The notes under the pieces were generated by a model, which was given only the letters and a program-made list of their open reading frames with translations, ran no database searches and was not told where the DNA came from. Shown here piece after piece: positions 9,050-17,001 of a stretch of 64,000 nucleotides of DNA. The stretch is taken from contig JBEKTD010000007.1 of NCBI GenBank assembly GCA_049516395.1, forward strand, positions 71,046 through 135,045, written 5' to 3'. This stretch comes from Fen-1362 sp049516395. GTDB lineage: Bacteria; Planctomycetota; Phycisphaerae; Sedimentisphaerales; Anaerobacaceae. A program made the translations under genes and the position numbers. Position 1 is the first letter of the stretch. Every line of letters starts with the position of its first letter.

Positions 9050-10718
9050 TTATAACAAATTTTGTGCGGAAGCCGAGCGGCACTACTTTGACTTTTTACG
9101 TGATGAGGCCGAACGGCCTGTTCCCAGCGAAGTCATCGACCACATCATGGGATGTCTTTACTGTCGTGAGCAAATGAGCCGGCTTGAAGCAATGCTGGCT
9201 GAATGCAAAGAGCATCCACAAGCGCACCTTGCACAACATCAGATGGCGACTACCGCCATACTCAAGCTGCACTTTTCGTTTGTGGGTAAACACGTTAATT
9301 GTGCTGATGCAAGGCCTTTTTTGCCGAATCTTTTGGCTCCGACGACGCAAATCAGGATGCCTACGCCTATAACGGCCCATATCGATAACTGCGACCAATG
9401 CAAAGAAGATTCCAAAAAGCTGCAAAATCTGGGCCTCAGTCACAAACAGCTTATGACCCTCAGCGAATTGTTTGCAGATGAACTCGATGCCGACGAAACG
9501 GATTGCACCGCGGCTCGTGAGGCAATTCCCACTGTTGTTGCAATGGCCTTTGGCCGAACAGATGCAAAAACTTTAAGGCATTTATCTTTATGCCCGAAAT
9601 GTCGTCAGGAACTGTACAAATTCCGTCAGACAATCCTGGAGCAAACAAAAATACTGCATAGCGAGAATGAAACACAAAAAAGTATCTTCCCGTGTTCATC
9701 CGTAGGAGCAAATGACGTCTTTGATTATTGCATCCCATACGGCATAGACCCGGCAAGCGACGAATATGCCAAATTCCGCAAATCTTTAACCACACACATT
9801 GTTTGCTGTGCCGACTGCCTTGACAAAATCCAGCAATTGCACAAGACGATTTATGATATTGCCGACAGGCCGGAATCCGGCGTTGCGACGGTCTTCCACA
9901 TAGACACGACTGCCAAGGTTGAGACAGAAAGCATATACGCCGGTTTCCCTGTAAGGGTGGAAACGGCCATTTTGGATAGCCGGGAGCAAACACGCTCTGA
10001 GAAGGTTGAAACAGCCGTAAAACTCAAATCTGCATCAAAGAACCTCAGACCCCTATTGAAAATGGCGCTTCCGGTCGCAGCGGTGCTAATGGTAGCAGTA
10101 GGCCTGTTTATTAACGTCCATACCGCGAAAGGTCTTGCCATTGAGCAGATTTACAGGGCTATAGATATGGTTAAGAACATCCATATTTCCAGCTTTGTTG
10201 CCGATAAGCAGAAAGCTGTACAGGAGGTATGGATAGCCAGAAGCTCCGGCTTATATGTTATTAAAACAGAAAATGAGTGCACGTTACGTAACATTTCTGA
10301 CCGCATACAGAAGTCCAAAGATTTGGGCACCGGCACAATTAAACAAACCTCATTGGGCAGTGATGTTCTGGCCGGTATCGCAACAAAGATTCACAGTTCA
10401 TTAGATATAATGCCTTTTCGCACGCCCACCGACATCCCCGCAGACGCAAGGTGGTCTGAGATAACGGATTCCGAACTTGCCGTTAAAACCGGCAATACGA
10501 AAGTATATGAACTGAGTTGGGCCGAGAATGCTTATGATGGCTCAATGACGCAAAAGAGTTGGCGGATATTTATGGAAACCTCTACTAATCTGCCGCGGAA
10601 AATTCAATGGTTTAAGCAGTCGGCATCTGACCCTCAGCCGGTCCTGGAATCGATTATGATTATCGAATACCCCGGCGACAAAGAAATAATCGCAAAAGCA
10701 GAAGCTATGTCATTCTAA
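9036..10718 (+). CDS. Transmembrane multi-zinc-finger anti-sigma-like protein
   Basis: This protein of 560 residues is probably the partner that holds the preceding sigma factor inactive. The cytoplasmic part has four zf-HC2-like units: C10 with C40-x-x-C43; a Cys near 89 with NCDQC near 120; DCTAARE near 156 with LCPKC near 188; and HIVCCADC near 256. A single transmembrane helix, MALPVAAVLMVAVGLFINV, is at about residues 342-361. The remaining C-terminal 200 residues would be outside the membrane and may be the sensor. The ATG is preceded by AGAGG and overlaps the sigma gene, consistent with coupling. Classic anti-sigma factors have one finger, so four in a row is unusual. The binding function is inferred from context. 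Confidence 0.75.
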   Translation: MIAPNYNKFCAEAERHYFDFLRDEAERPVPSEVIDHIMGCLYCREQMSRLEAMLAECKEHPQAHLAQHQMATTAILKLHFSFVGKHVNCADARPFLPNLLAPTTQIRMPTPITAHIDNCDQCKEDSKKLQNLGLSHKQLMTLSELFADELDADETDCTAAREAIPTVVAMAFGRTDAKTLRHLSLCPKCRQELYKFRQTILEQTKILHSENETQKSIFPCSSVGANDVFDYCIPYGIDPASDEYAKFRKSLTTHIVCCADCLDKIQQLHKTIYDIADRPESGVATVFHIDTTAKVETESIYAGFPVRVETAILDSREQTRSEKVETAVKLKSASKNLRPLLKMALPVAAVLMVAVGLFINVHTAKGLAIEQIYRAIDMVKNIHISSFVADKQKAVQEVWIARSSGLYVIKTENECTLRNISDRIQKSKDLGTGTIKQTSLGSDVLAGIATKIHSSLDIMPFRTPTDIPADARWSEITDSELAVKTGNTKVYELSWAENAYDGSMTQKSWRIFMETSTNLPRKIQWFKQSASDPQPVLESIMIIEYPGDKEIIAKAEAMSF

Positions 10719-10725
10719 TCCGCAG

Positions 10726-11583
10726 CTATTGGGAACATGGCGCCCATAGTGGGAATTTATTTTCGTAATCGCTGTCGCCCTTTTTTTTAACGAGCAACTC
10801 TTCCGCTTTGGTGCGGGCTATGTGATCATCAACAAATCCAACGTTGACCGTCATTTGGGGATGTCTCCCGTAGAAAGCATCTATCTCCTGTCCCGGCAAA
10901 AGCTTTCTTTGGCGATTTATCGACAAGCCCGGAATGTAGGCAGTATCTTCCATGTTTGTGTTGCCAAGTGCTACCGACGGGAAATCAGCCGCGTGCTGCC
11001 AGCTTATGATTGCATAACCACTATCGACTATGAGCAATGTCTGAGCCGGCCGTAAAATGTCTGAACACCACCTTGGTTTGCCGACAAAATTCTGGTCCGT
11101 GCTTCCCGTGGACATTCTGCAAATGGACAGATTAACGCCATAGTTACCACAAAGAATATCATTTTTGAGCTTTGGATCTTGTATCTGTTTGGACGGACAT
11201 TGAAGCAAGGTCTTCCCGCTCATATTTTTCTTATAAATGTCCTTAAGGTAATTAAACCACCACCATCCAGTTCTATCCCCCCCAGGTTGGTTATTGCCGG
11301 CGTAACCACCGGCTGGAGTTGGACTAGGTGGAGGTGGGTTGTCAAACCCGTAAGGGAATTGGCCGCTGTCGGCGACGTACATGGACAAGGCCGTATTTAA
11401 CTGCCTGATATTAGACATACAGACGGCTGCTTTTGCCTGAAGCCGGGATCTCTGAAGAGAAGGGACCAAAAGTGCAAAGAGAACAGCCATAATTCCTATT
11501 ACTAAAATCAATTCTATCAGTGTTAGCCCAAATCGCCGCATAGCCAACACTGTATGATTTTTATGGGAGAAAGTCAATCGCAT
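10726..11583 (-). CDS. Type II pseudopilin-like protein
   Basis: This protein has a prepilin leader MRRFG followed by LTLIELILVIGIMAVLFALL, so cleavage after Gly is expected. The middle is globular and contains a proline-rich stretch (NPPPPSPTP). The end carries VNVGFVDDHIARTK, a variant of the DGH tail of planctomycete pseudopilins. The start is not decided by a ribosome site. Candidates are TTG 11604, ATG 11583 and ATG 11541; the last would give the shortest, most typical leader. It converges with the anti-sigma-like gene (gap of 7 bases) and lies downstream of the C39-peptidase gene with only 47 bases between. Whether they share a transcript is unproven. Confidence 0.82.
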   Translation of the reverse strand: MRLTFSHKNHTVLAMRRFGLTLIELILVIGIMAVLFALLVPSLQRSRLQAKAAVCMSNIRQLNTALSMYVADSGQFPYGFDNPPPPSPTPAGGYAGNNQPGGDRTGWWWFNYLKDIYKKNMSGKTLLQCPSKQIQDPKLKNDILCGNYGVNLSICRMSTGSTDQNFVGKPRWCSDILRPAQTLLIVDSGYAIISWQHAADFPSVALGNTNMEDTAYIPGLSINRQRKLLPGQEIDAFYGRHPQMTVNVGFVDDHIARTKAEELLVKKKGDSDYENKFPLWAPCSQ

Positions 11584-11651
11584 CAGAGCAACAATATACG
11601 ACAACCTTCAGCTGCTGCCCCTATTGAGGCAATATCAGGATAAAGCCGCTG

Positions 11652-13454
11652 TTAATTACACGCCATCATATAATAACATGTCCACACGCCAGTCACAGTG
11701 CAATAATCAGGGTATTCAGGGTCGTTAATGCAGGGACTTGACATATATCTGAGCCATTTTGTGCTGGAGCAACTACCGCTCTCGGCAGCTTCGCATCCAT
11801 AGCGTAGGTAATATTCATAGTACTTCCCTCCACATAAACCGCTCACATAGCTGCAAAAGATGACATTGTAGTTCTGTATGATATTTGTGCAGGAGTAACC
11901 AGAACCGCCGATTATATCTGCCAGCTGGTCGCTGCTGATTTCATTAAAATCACCCTGAATCGGCTGTTTCGAGACAAGCAAAGCCGTCCCGTTTGGCCAG
12001 TCCATATCGAAAAAGCTAATTTCCGTGCGGTCATAGAATTTGGCCGACGAAAGGTCTGTTATCCAGACATATCGGTCATCGATGCGGTCCACGACAACGA
12101 AATGGCTCCTGCCAGGGAAATATAAAATTGCCTTGCAGCCGTTTAGATTTTTGAGCGTATTGATGTTTGTATTAACCGTCTGACAATATAGTCCAAATCC
12201 CTGCAGGAAGTATTTCATATCGGACATACTTGTAGTGCCTCCGGTCTGATTAACGAGGGAGGCAAGGTCTCTATCTGAAATTGTAACGCCTAATTCCGAT
12301 GCGACGTATCCTATCGCAATTGTTGCGCAATTTCGCGCATTCGCTCCATCTGATTTGACTATCTCCAAACGTTTCGCCAAGAGCCGGCTTGTATCAGCGG
12401 CGTTTGATTGCCGGTACGTTGTCGGCTTAGCGCTCCCATCAGAATGATATTCAACCAGCGCATCCGACTCATAAGGGACATCAAACGCGTTTGTTTGCGG
12501 AACGTTATCGTCTATGTCGGTTAGATTCCACAAGTCGCGGGCCTTCACTCGACCTGAGCCGGCCTCAAATCGCTCAATCGTGATGGTTTTGGGAACCCAG
12601 CCCCCTGCGATAAATGCATAATCCGAATACTGTTCTGAAACTGTCGAACCATCCGGTTTTTCTATTAAACAATTTATTAACGCATAGTTTTTGGCGGAGT
12701 CCAGTGTAAAGTGACTTTCGCTGCCGCTGGTTTCTTTGAGCGTCAAAACTATTTGTGTCTCACCGTTGGCGGTCGATTCAACGCCCGATGATTCAACGGC
12801 ACAAAGATTGCTGTATGTGTAGCGGCCGTATCCCCACGGCACCACTCCCGCGGTTAAAGGCCCGTTTACAGAGTGCGGGCTGTTTCCTCCTGCATCGACA
12901 ATTGCATTGTTGCCGGGCAGGAAATACGTGGTGTACTTATCGCCGTCCCAGACAAATATACGTTTTTGATTTCCGCCGAGGTCGAATTGCTGAGTCATGA
13001 AATTGCCGGCTAAGTCCCTGCCCGGTTTTACCGAATCAGACCTTGAATCGACGTCAATCTCCCAGTAAAACCGCTTACTGTCAAATTTTACCTGCTCCGT
13101 GGAATGCATTGTGTATTCGTTGGATAACTCGTGGCGAATGTTAAAGGGTATCGCGTCAAGCTTCATTTTTTGCATCTCTTCGGTAAGCTCCCGTTTGTTC
13201 GAGTCATTGCGATACCGCTGAATCTCCGCGGCGATTCGCCGGTTAATCTCATTTACGTCGGTAATGGCTGATGCGCCATATTCCTGATGTGATGCCTCAA
13301 TTGTGCCCGCAGCAATCCAGGTCTTGCGGGGTTGAGCGGTTAATTGTTCAAAGATTTGCAGAAGCTCCGCACGCTCTAAGGTTCTGTCTGCAACTGCGAT
13401 TCCGCTGCCAAGCAGCACTATGACGATAATTCCTGAAAATATTCGTGTGTTCAT
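11652..13454 (-). CDS. Secreted C39-type peptidase fused to a double-glycine leader and Cys-rich tail
   Basis: This is a protein of 600 residues. The signal peptide is at about residues 1-22 (IIVIVLLGSGIAVAD). An N-terminal region to about 360 is of unknown fold. A C39-like papain-fold domain follows at about 360-500, with C376 in RNCATIAIGYVASELG, H451 in SHFVVVD and D467 in VWITDLSS. The spacings of 75 and 16 residues are close to those of ComA-type C39 domains. The oxyanion Gln expected six residues before the Cys is replaced by Gly. Residues 506-517 read ISSDQLADIIGG, matching the bacteriocin leader consensus LSxxELxxIxGG. The last 83 residues are Tyr-rich and contain nine cysteines. AGGAG precedes the ATG. 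Autoproteolysis after GG is inference. Confidence 0.8.
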   Translation of the reverse strand: MNTRIFSGIIVIVLLGSGIAVADRTLERAELLQIFEQLTAQPRKTWIAAGTIEASHQEYGASAITDVNEINRRIAAEIQRYRNDSNKRELTEEMQKMKLDAIPFNIRHELSNEYTMHSTEQVKFDSKRFYWEIDVDSRSDSVKPGRDLAGNFMTQQFDLGGNQKRIFVWDGDKYTTYFLPGNNAIVDAGGNSPHSVNGPLTAGVVPWGYGRYTYSNLCAVESSGVESTANGETQIVLTLKETSGSESHFTLDSAKNYALINCLIEKPDGSTVSEQYSDYAFIAGGWVPKTITIERFEAGSGRVKARDLWNLTDIDDNVPQTNAFDVPYESDALVEYHSDGSAKPTTYRQSNAADTSRLLAKRLEIVKSDGANARNCATIAIGYVASELGVTISDRDLASLVNQTGGTTSMSDMKYFLQGFGLYCQTVNTNINTLKNLNGCKAILYFPGRSHFVVVDRIDDRYVWITDLSSAKFYDRTEISFFDMDWPNGTALLVSKQPIQGDFNEISSDQLADIIGGSGYSCTNIIQNYNVIFCSYVSGLCGGKYYEYYLRYGCEAAESGSCSSTKWLRYMSSPCINDPEYPDYCTVTGVWTCYYMMACN

Positions 13455-13511
13455 AACACATCTCCTCTCGTATCTACTGCGTTATCACAAAAACCACCTT
13501 AACCAATCAGC

Positions 13512-13531
13512 GGGCGTTTACAACAACGCCC
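13512..13531 (-). promoter_or_regulatory. Hairpin in the leader of the C39 gene
   Basis: GGGCGTT and AACGCCC form a 7-bp stem with a 6-base loop about 58 bases upstream of the C39-protein start. There is no following T tract on the minus strand, so it is not a simple terminator. It could stabilise or regulate the leader RNA. Confidence 0.35.
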
Positions 13532-13658
13532 ATAGATTAAAGGCGTTGTGAAAATGAAAATGTTGACGATTTTCTGCCCTCCTGTGACATAATTTGACCA
13601 ATTGAGGGAAAATTATTATAGCTTGATGGTCCTGCGAGGGTTAAATCGAGGTTACCGA

Positions 13659-14339
13659 TTATCTGGTCTTTTCCAGCCAATACTCGGCAAATTGCATTAA
13701 GTCGCTGATGCCTACATACCCATCGGCATCAAGGTCGGTTCCTGAGCAATTCTCAGGTTCAGAACAATGCCAATTCGAGCCAAGCACCGCAAAGTCCTCA
13801 AAGTTGACTATTCCATCATTATTAAAATCGCGTGTTATGACATGAGTGAAAGACATTTGGTATAATGGGTTATACCAATCCACGTCCCAGTTGTAAAAGA
13901 TAACAGAACAGGTACCCAGGCCAATGGCATTGTAATCAACGATAAACCAGTCACCAGCCGAGGGATTGTTGCCACCCAAAAATCCGAAACCATTGGCATC
14001 GTGTACCTGCCCATCCACTTCCTCAGTTTCTTGAACAATATATACTGTGGCCGTATCACCGGCGGCCGGTAATTGCGAACCTCCGGACAAAATACCGTAA
14101 TTCTGGTTCGCATCCCAGAGAGACAGCTCGCCGCCGTCCCAGATATCGCTCGTATCAGAACTAATAATGATAGTAAGATGCGTTCCAACCATAATTGGGC
14201 GGTAAACGAATGGAATACAGGGGTCGGCAAGCCCAAGCGGTGTATTACCATCCGCCAGGCAAACCCTTGTGAATACTTCGGCGTGTGCTGCTGGCGCTGT
14301 TGCAACCAGAAGCACTACGAAGGAAATCAATCTTTTCAT
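13659..14339 (-). CDS. Secreted dockerin-bearing protein
   Basis: This is an exported protein of 226 residues. The signal peptide MKRLISFVVLLVATAPAAHA is followed by a domain of about 140 residues with no recognised family. The C-terminus (about residues 165-226) is a type I dockerin with both Ca-binding repeats, DFNNDGIVNFEDFAVLGSNW and DLDADGYVGISDLMQFAEYW. Aspartates and asparagines at the binding positions are intact. AAGGAAG lies about 10 bases before the ATG. It is upstream of the C39 gene on the same strand with a 204-base gap. The N-terminal domain may carry the real activity; none was identified. Confidence 0.85.
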   Translation of the reverse strand: MKRLISFVVLLVATAPAAHAEVFTRVCLADGNTPLGLADPCIPFVYRPIMVGTHLTIIISSDTSDIWDGGELSLWDANQNYGILSGGSQLPAAGDTATVYIVQETEEVDGQVHDANGFGFLGGNNPSAGDWFIVDYNAIGLGTCSVIFYNWDVDWYNPLYQMSFTHVITRDFNNDGIVNFEDFAVLGSNWHCSEPENCSGTDLDADGYVGISDLMQFAEYWLEKTR

Positions 14340-14505
14340 AACTCACACTTCCTTTCATGAGTTTTTAGAACCTTAACCCAGCCTCAATAGATATGACCTT
14401 TCCCCTGCGGAGGTGAAAGGTCCGTTTGCCCCCTTGTTGCCGTCTATCCATCTAAGCGCCGAAATTTTAGCACGTTTTGTTTGCTAAAATCAAGCAAAAT
14501 GCAAT

Positions 14506-15591
14506 ATGGCCTCAAAAGACAATCAACCTTTGGCTGTTTCCAAACGCCTTAATAGAAAAGGTGATACCGATGGGCAAGCATCTAATTGGGCATATAAACC
14601 GAGCATCAAAACAAAAGAGCGTATGAAAAATAGTAGAACCGGCAGAATAATGCAGTTATTGACAGCGTTGCAATCTCGGAAGGGCTATGCGATTTCGGAA
14701 TTAACTGAGATACTGGGAAAAAGTCGTCGCACGGTATACAGAGACCTGAAAGAGCTGCAAGGGGCAGGTTTGCCTTGTCGTTTTGACACAAGGCGCCACT
14801 GTTATGCTTTAGACCTTCAATCACCTCTTCCAACACTTGCTCTGTCCAAAGATGAAGCATTCAGCTTGCTGTTACTGCTTCGCGAGGCGAGTCACAATAT
14901 TGGGCTTCCTTTTAATTATCCTGCCCGGCTGTTATCCCTTAAAATTGAGAATTGTCTAAGACGAGAAGTAAGACAATTTTGCGACGCATCGTTTCGATTT
15001 ATCTCAATTAACCCTGCTCCTAAAATCAGGATGGACTTGTTGGATAAAACATTTATGCAGGTTCTGGATGCCATACAGACACAGCGTACCTTAAACATTA
15101 ATTACTGTCTGCCTGCCGAACAAAACATCATCACAACGGACCTCAATCCTTATTACTTGGTTTATTCGGAATACGCATGGCATACCATCGGAGAATCGAG
15201 CTTTCACAAAACAGTGCAAACATTCAGGTTAAATCAAATCAAACAGCTAAACCCTTTAGACAGATATTTTGTGGAAGATGAGAAATTCGACCTTCGCGAG
15301 TATTTTGGGTATGCCTGGTCATTATTGCGAGAAGGCCAAATCTACGAGGTCGAATTGAGATTCTGCCCGCGAATCGCTGCGGAAGTGGCCGAGGTCCAGT
15401 GGCACCAAACGCAGACCGCTTCTTTTGAGGATGATGGCTCGGTGGTGCTGAAATTCCGTGTGGATGGGCTTAATGAGATAACATGGTGGATTTTGGGCTA
15501 TGGCGACCAGGTGGAAGTTCTTGCGCCTAAGGCATTAAGGCAAAGGATTGCTCAAATAGCATCGAGAATAGTAGATTCACAACAACACTGA
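14506..15591 (+). CDS. HTH-WYL transcriptional regulator (YafY type)
   Basis: This is a DNA-binding regulator of 361 residues. An HTH_11-like helix-turn-helix is at about residues 48-80 (ISELTEILGKSRRTVYRDLK). A linker and a WYL domain follow, the latter beginning near residue 185 (AIQTQRTLNINY) with the typical NPYYLVYSEYAWHTIGES. A WCX-like C-terminal extension is at about 265-355. WYL domains sense ligands such as oligonucleotides. No ribosome site precedes the ATG at 14506; an in-frame ATG at 14623 would remove a polar 39-residue extension and is a real alternative. It is transcribed away from the dockerin gene and toward two small unknown genes, separated from them by hairpins. Confidence 0.85.
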   Translation: MASKDNQPLAVSKRLNRKGDTDGQASNWAYKPSIKTKERMKNSRTGRIMQLLTALQSRKGYAISELTEILGKSRRTVYRDLKELQGAGLPCRFDTRRHCYALDLQSPLPTLALSKDEAFSLLLLLREASHNIGLPFNYPARLLSLKIENCLRREVRQFCDASFRFISINPAPKIRMDLLDKTFMQVLDAIQTQRTLNINYCLPAEQNIITTDLNPYYLVYSEYAWHTIGESSFHKTVQTFRLNQIKQLNPLDRYFVEDEKFDLREYFGYAWSLLREGQIYEVELRFCPRIAAEVAEVQWHQTQTASFEDDGSVVLKFRVDGLNEITWWILGYGDQVEVLAPKALRQRIAQIASRIVDSQQH

Positions 15592-16048
15592 CGCAGTTAT
15601 CTTGTAAAAATAACAAAGTATTTTTTGTAAAAAACCGTCAACATTTGGAGGCCTGAGACGCCGTAGATTATAGTGCCTCGCCGGGGATTGCTTGCTAAAG
15701 GCCAGCCGGGGTCTTGAACGATGCTATCCTTTCCCGCACCCCCGGATGGAGAAAAGAGTGTTCCTGGCAGAAGCTTCCACACCAGCATATCTGTTGGAAA
15801 TGGGGCAAAGGGAACAAAAACCCCTTTGCCCTATGTTTTATAAAAATAAAGCAATGTTAATCTGGGTAAAAAGAAAGAGTGACAGATTCTGTCACTTAGC
15901 AGGAATTTGTCCTGAAAAATAATTTTTCGTCAACATTTTATGCAGTCAGTCGCTTTTAATTTTAGAGATAGATCGTGTTGATAGTGGTTTGATGCGATAA
16001 ACGACTGGTAAGTGGTTCGTTCAGAAAAAACTATAGACGAATACAGCA
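15592..16048. other. Noncoding 457-base gap with two hairpins and an 11-bp direct repeat
   Basis: The gap has no convincing gene. CGTCAACATTT occurs at 15636-15646 and again at 15928-15938. Between the copies are two perfect inverted repeats: GGGCAAAGGG/CCCTTTGCCC at 15803-15831, and AGTGACAG/CTGTCACT at 15878-15896. It may contain a small RNA or a remnant element. Confidence 0.45.
15803..15831 (+). terminator. Strong hairpin, possible terminator of the WYL gene
   Basis: GGGCAAAGGG pairs perfectly with CCCTTTGCCC around a 9-base loop. The following TATGTTTTATAAAAA is T-rich but broken, so intrinsic termination is possible rather than certain. The distance of 210 bases from the upstream stop codon is long for a simple terminator. 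Confidence 0.4.
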
Positions 16049-16462
16049 GTGGGTAACCAGAAATACATCATTGAACAGATGGAAACCTATATCCGCCAGG
16101 GAGGTGGCGAATATGGGGATTGGTTCATAGGGTTGGCTGATAACCCCATTGTCCCCATCACAGAGGTTTACCGTCTTCGTAAGGTGCAAAACCACAGGTT
16201 TACATACGTCGAAACAATGTCAGTAGAAGTTGCCAAAGCGGTTGCTGATTATTTTATCAATGCATGCGGGATGGACGGCAATATAAGCGAAACAGAAAAA
16301 GACGGCGTCTGTCGGGCGCTATACCTTTATAAAAAAGCCGAGCATCTCATCGCCTGCGAAACCGGCACATCAAACCGATTAATTTGCTGGGTGCGCAATA
16401 AGCTGTTTCGGGTTTGCGCCCCCGACAATAACAAAATAATCAGGAGATTGTATGCACCGTGA
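16049..16462 (+). CDS. Small protein, GIY-YIG-like pattern, unknown function
   Basis: This is a protein of up to 137 residues. The stretch YGDWFIGLADNPIVPI, then RFTYVETMSVEVAKAVADYF and GMDG resembles the pattern of small GIY-YIG-like proteins (W-Y-I-G-I-T-x-x-P ... E-A-x-x-V-E-x-Y-F ... GMDGG). Here the first motif is degenerate, so nuclease activity is doubtful. The resemblance is from memory of the pattern, not a search. The start may be GTG 16049 or ATG 16079; neither has a good ribosome site. It overlaps the following gene by 11 bases, so the two form a translationally coupled pair. Confidence 0.6.
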   Translation: MGNQKYIIEQMETYIRQGGGEYGDWFIGLADNPIVPITEVYRLRKVQNHRFTYVETMSVEVAKAVADYFINACGMDGNISETEKDGVCRALYLYKKAEHLIACETGTSNRLICWVRNKLFRVCAPDNNKIIRRLYAP

Positions 16463-16754
16463 CCATAAAATTTTTATTCAGGCGATCAAAAACAGGAAAA
16501 AGATTCTCATTAAACACCGCAGTGAAAATGGCTGTGACGCAAACACGAAGGTTTGCTGCCCCCTTTTTTATGTCCCGGCCAGCGACAAGGGTGGTTGTGA
16601 CCACTATTACTTCTGGGAGGATGAAAAAGGCCTAAAAAGTAATGTCGTGAGCGTTAAAACAGAAAACATAGTCCATATCGGGCAGACACAGGAACCATTC
16701 GATCCGGTTGGCTTGACTCTTGTTGGCGACGAAGATATATCGCTTGAACATTAA
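16452..16754 (+). CDS. Small WYL-like protein
   Basis: This is a 100-residue protein. The N-terminal IFIQAIKNRKKILIKH resembles the first strand and helix of WYL domains. It continues with CCPLFYVPASD, DHYYFWEDEKG and a closing FDPVGL. I recall similar small stand-alone proteins annotated only as hypothetical. AGGAG lies 6 bases before the ATG, supporting the start despite the overlap with the upstream gene. Three cysteines occur in a short span (C29, C35, C36). It may work with the partner encoded just upstream; the function is unknown. Confidence 0.65.
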   Translation: MHRDHKIFIQAIKNRKKILIKHRSENGCDANTKVCCPLFYVPASDKGGCDHYYFWEDEKGLKSNVVSVKTENIVHIGQTQEPFDPVGLTLVGDEDISLEH

Positions 16755-17001
16755 CAATCCCACTAATCAACTAAAACATCGCTTTGATAGTAACTTTTGG
16801 TGTCAAAAAAGTGTCCGTCGCCAGTGGTTTGCCACTGTAAGTTCGCTTGTAAACGATTAGTTAATCACTTTTAATCCTCATTTTGACACAAAAAAAACAA
16901 CCATAAGCATATGATTAACAATCGCGGAATATTTTGCTTTGACGCTGGCGATAACTCCCGCTATCCTTTTCGTAAAGGAAAATATGATAAGGAGCTTGAA
17001 A

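Noticed and set aside
15597..15788. Open frame of 63 codons on the minus strand
   Set aside because: No ribosome site, low-complexity product, and it lies within the direct-repeat/hairpin gap.
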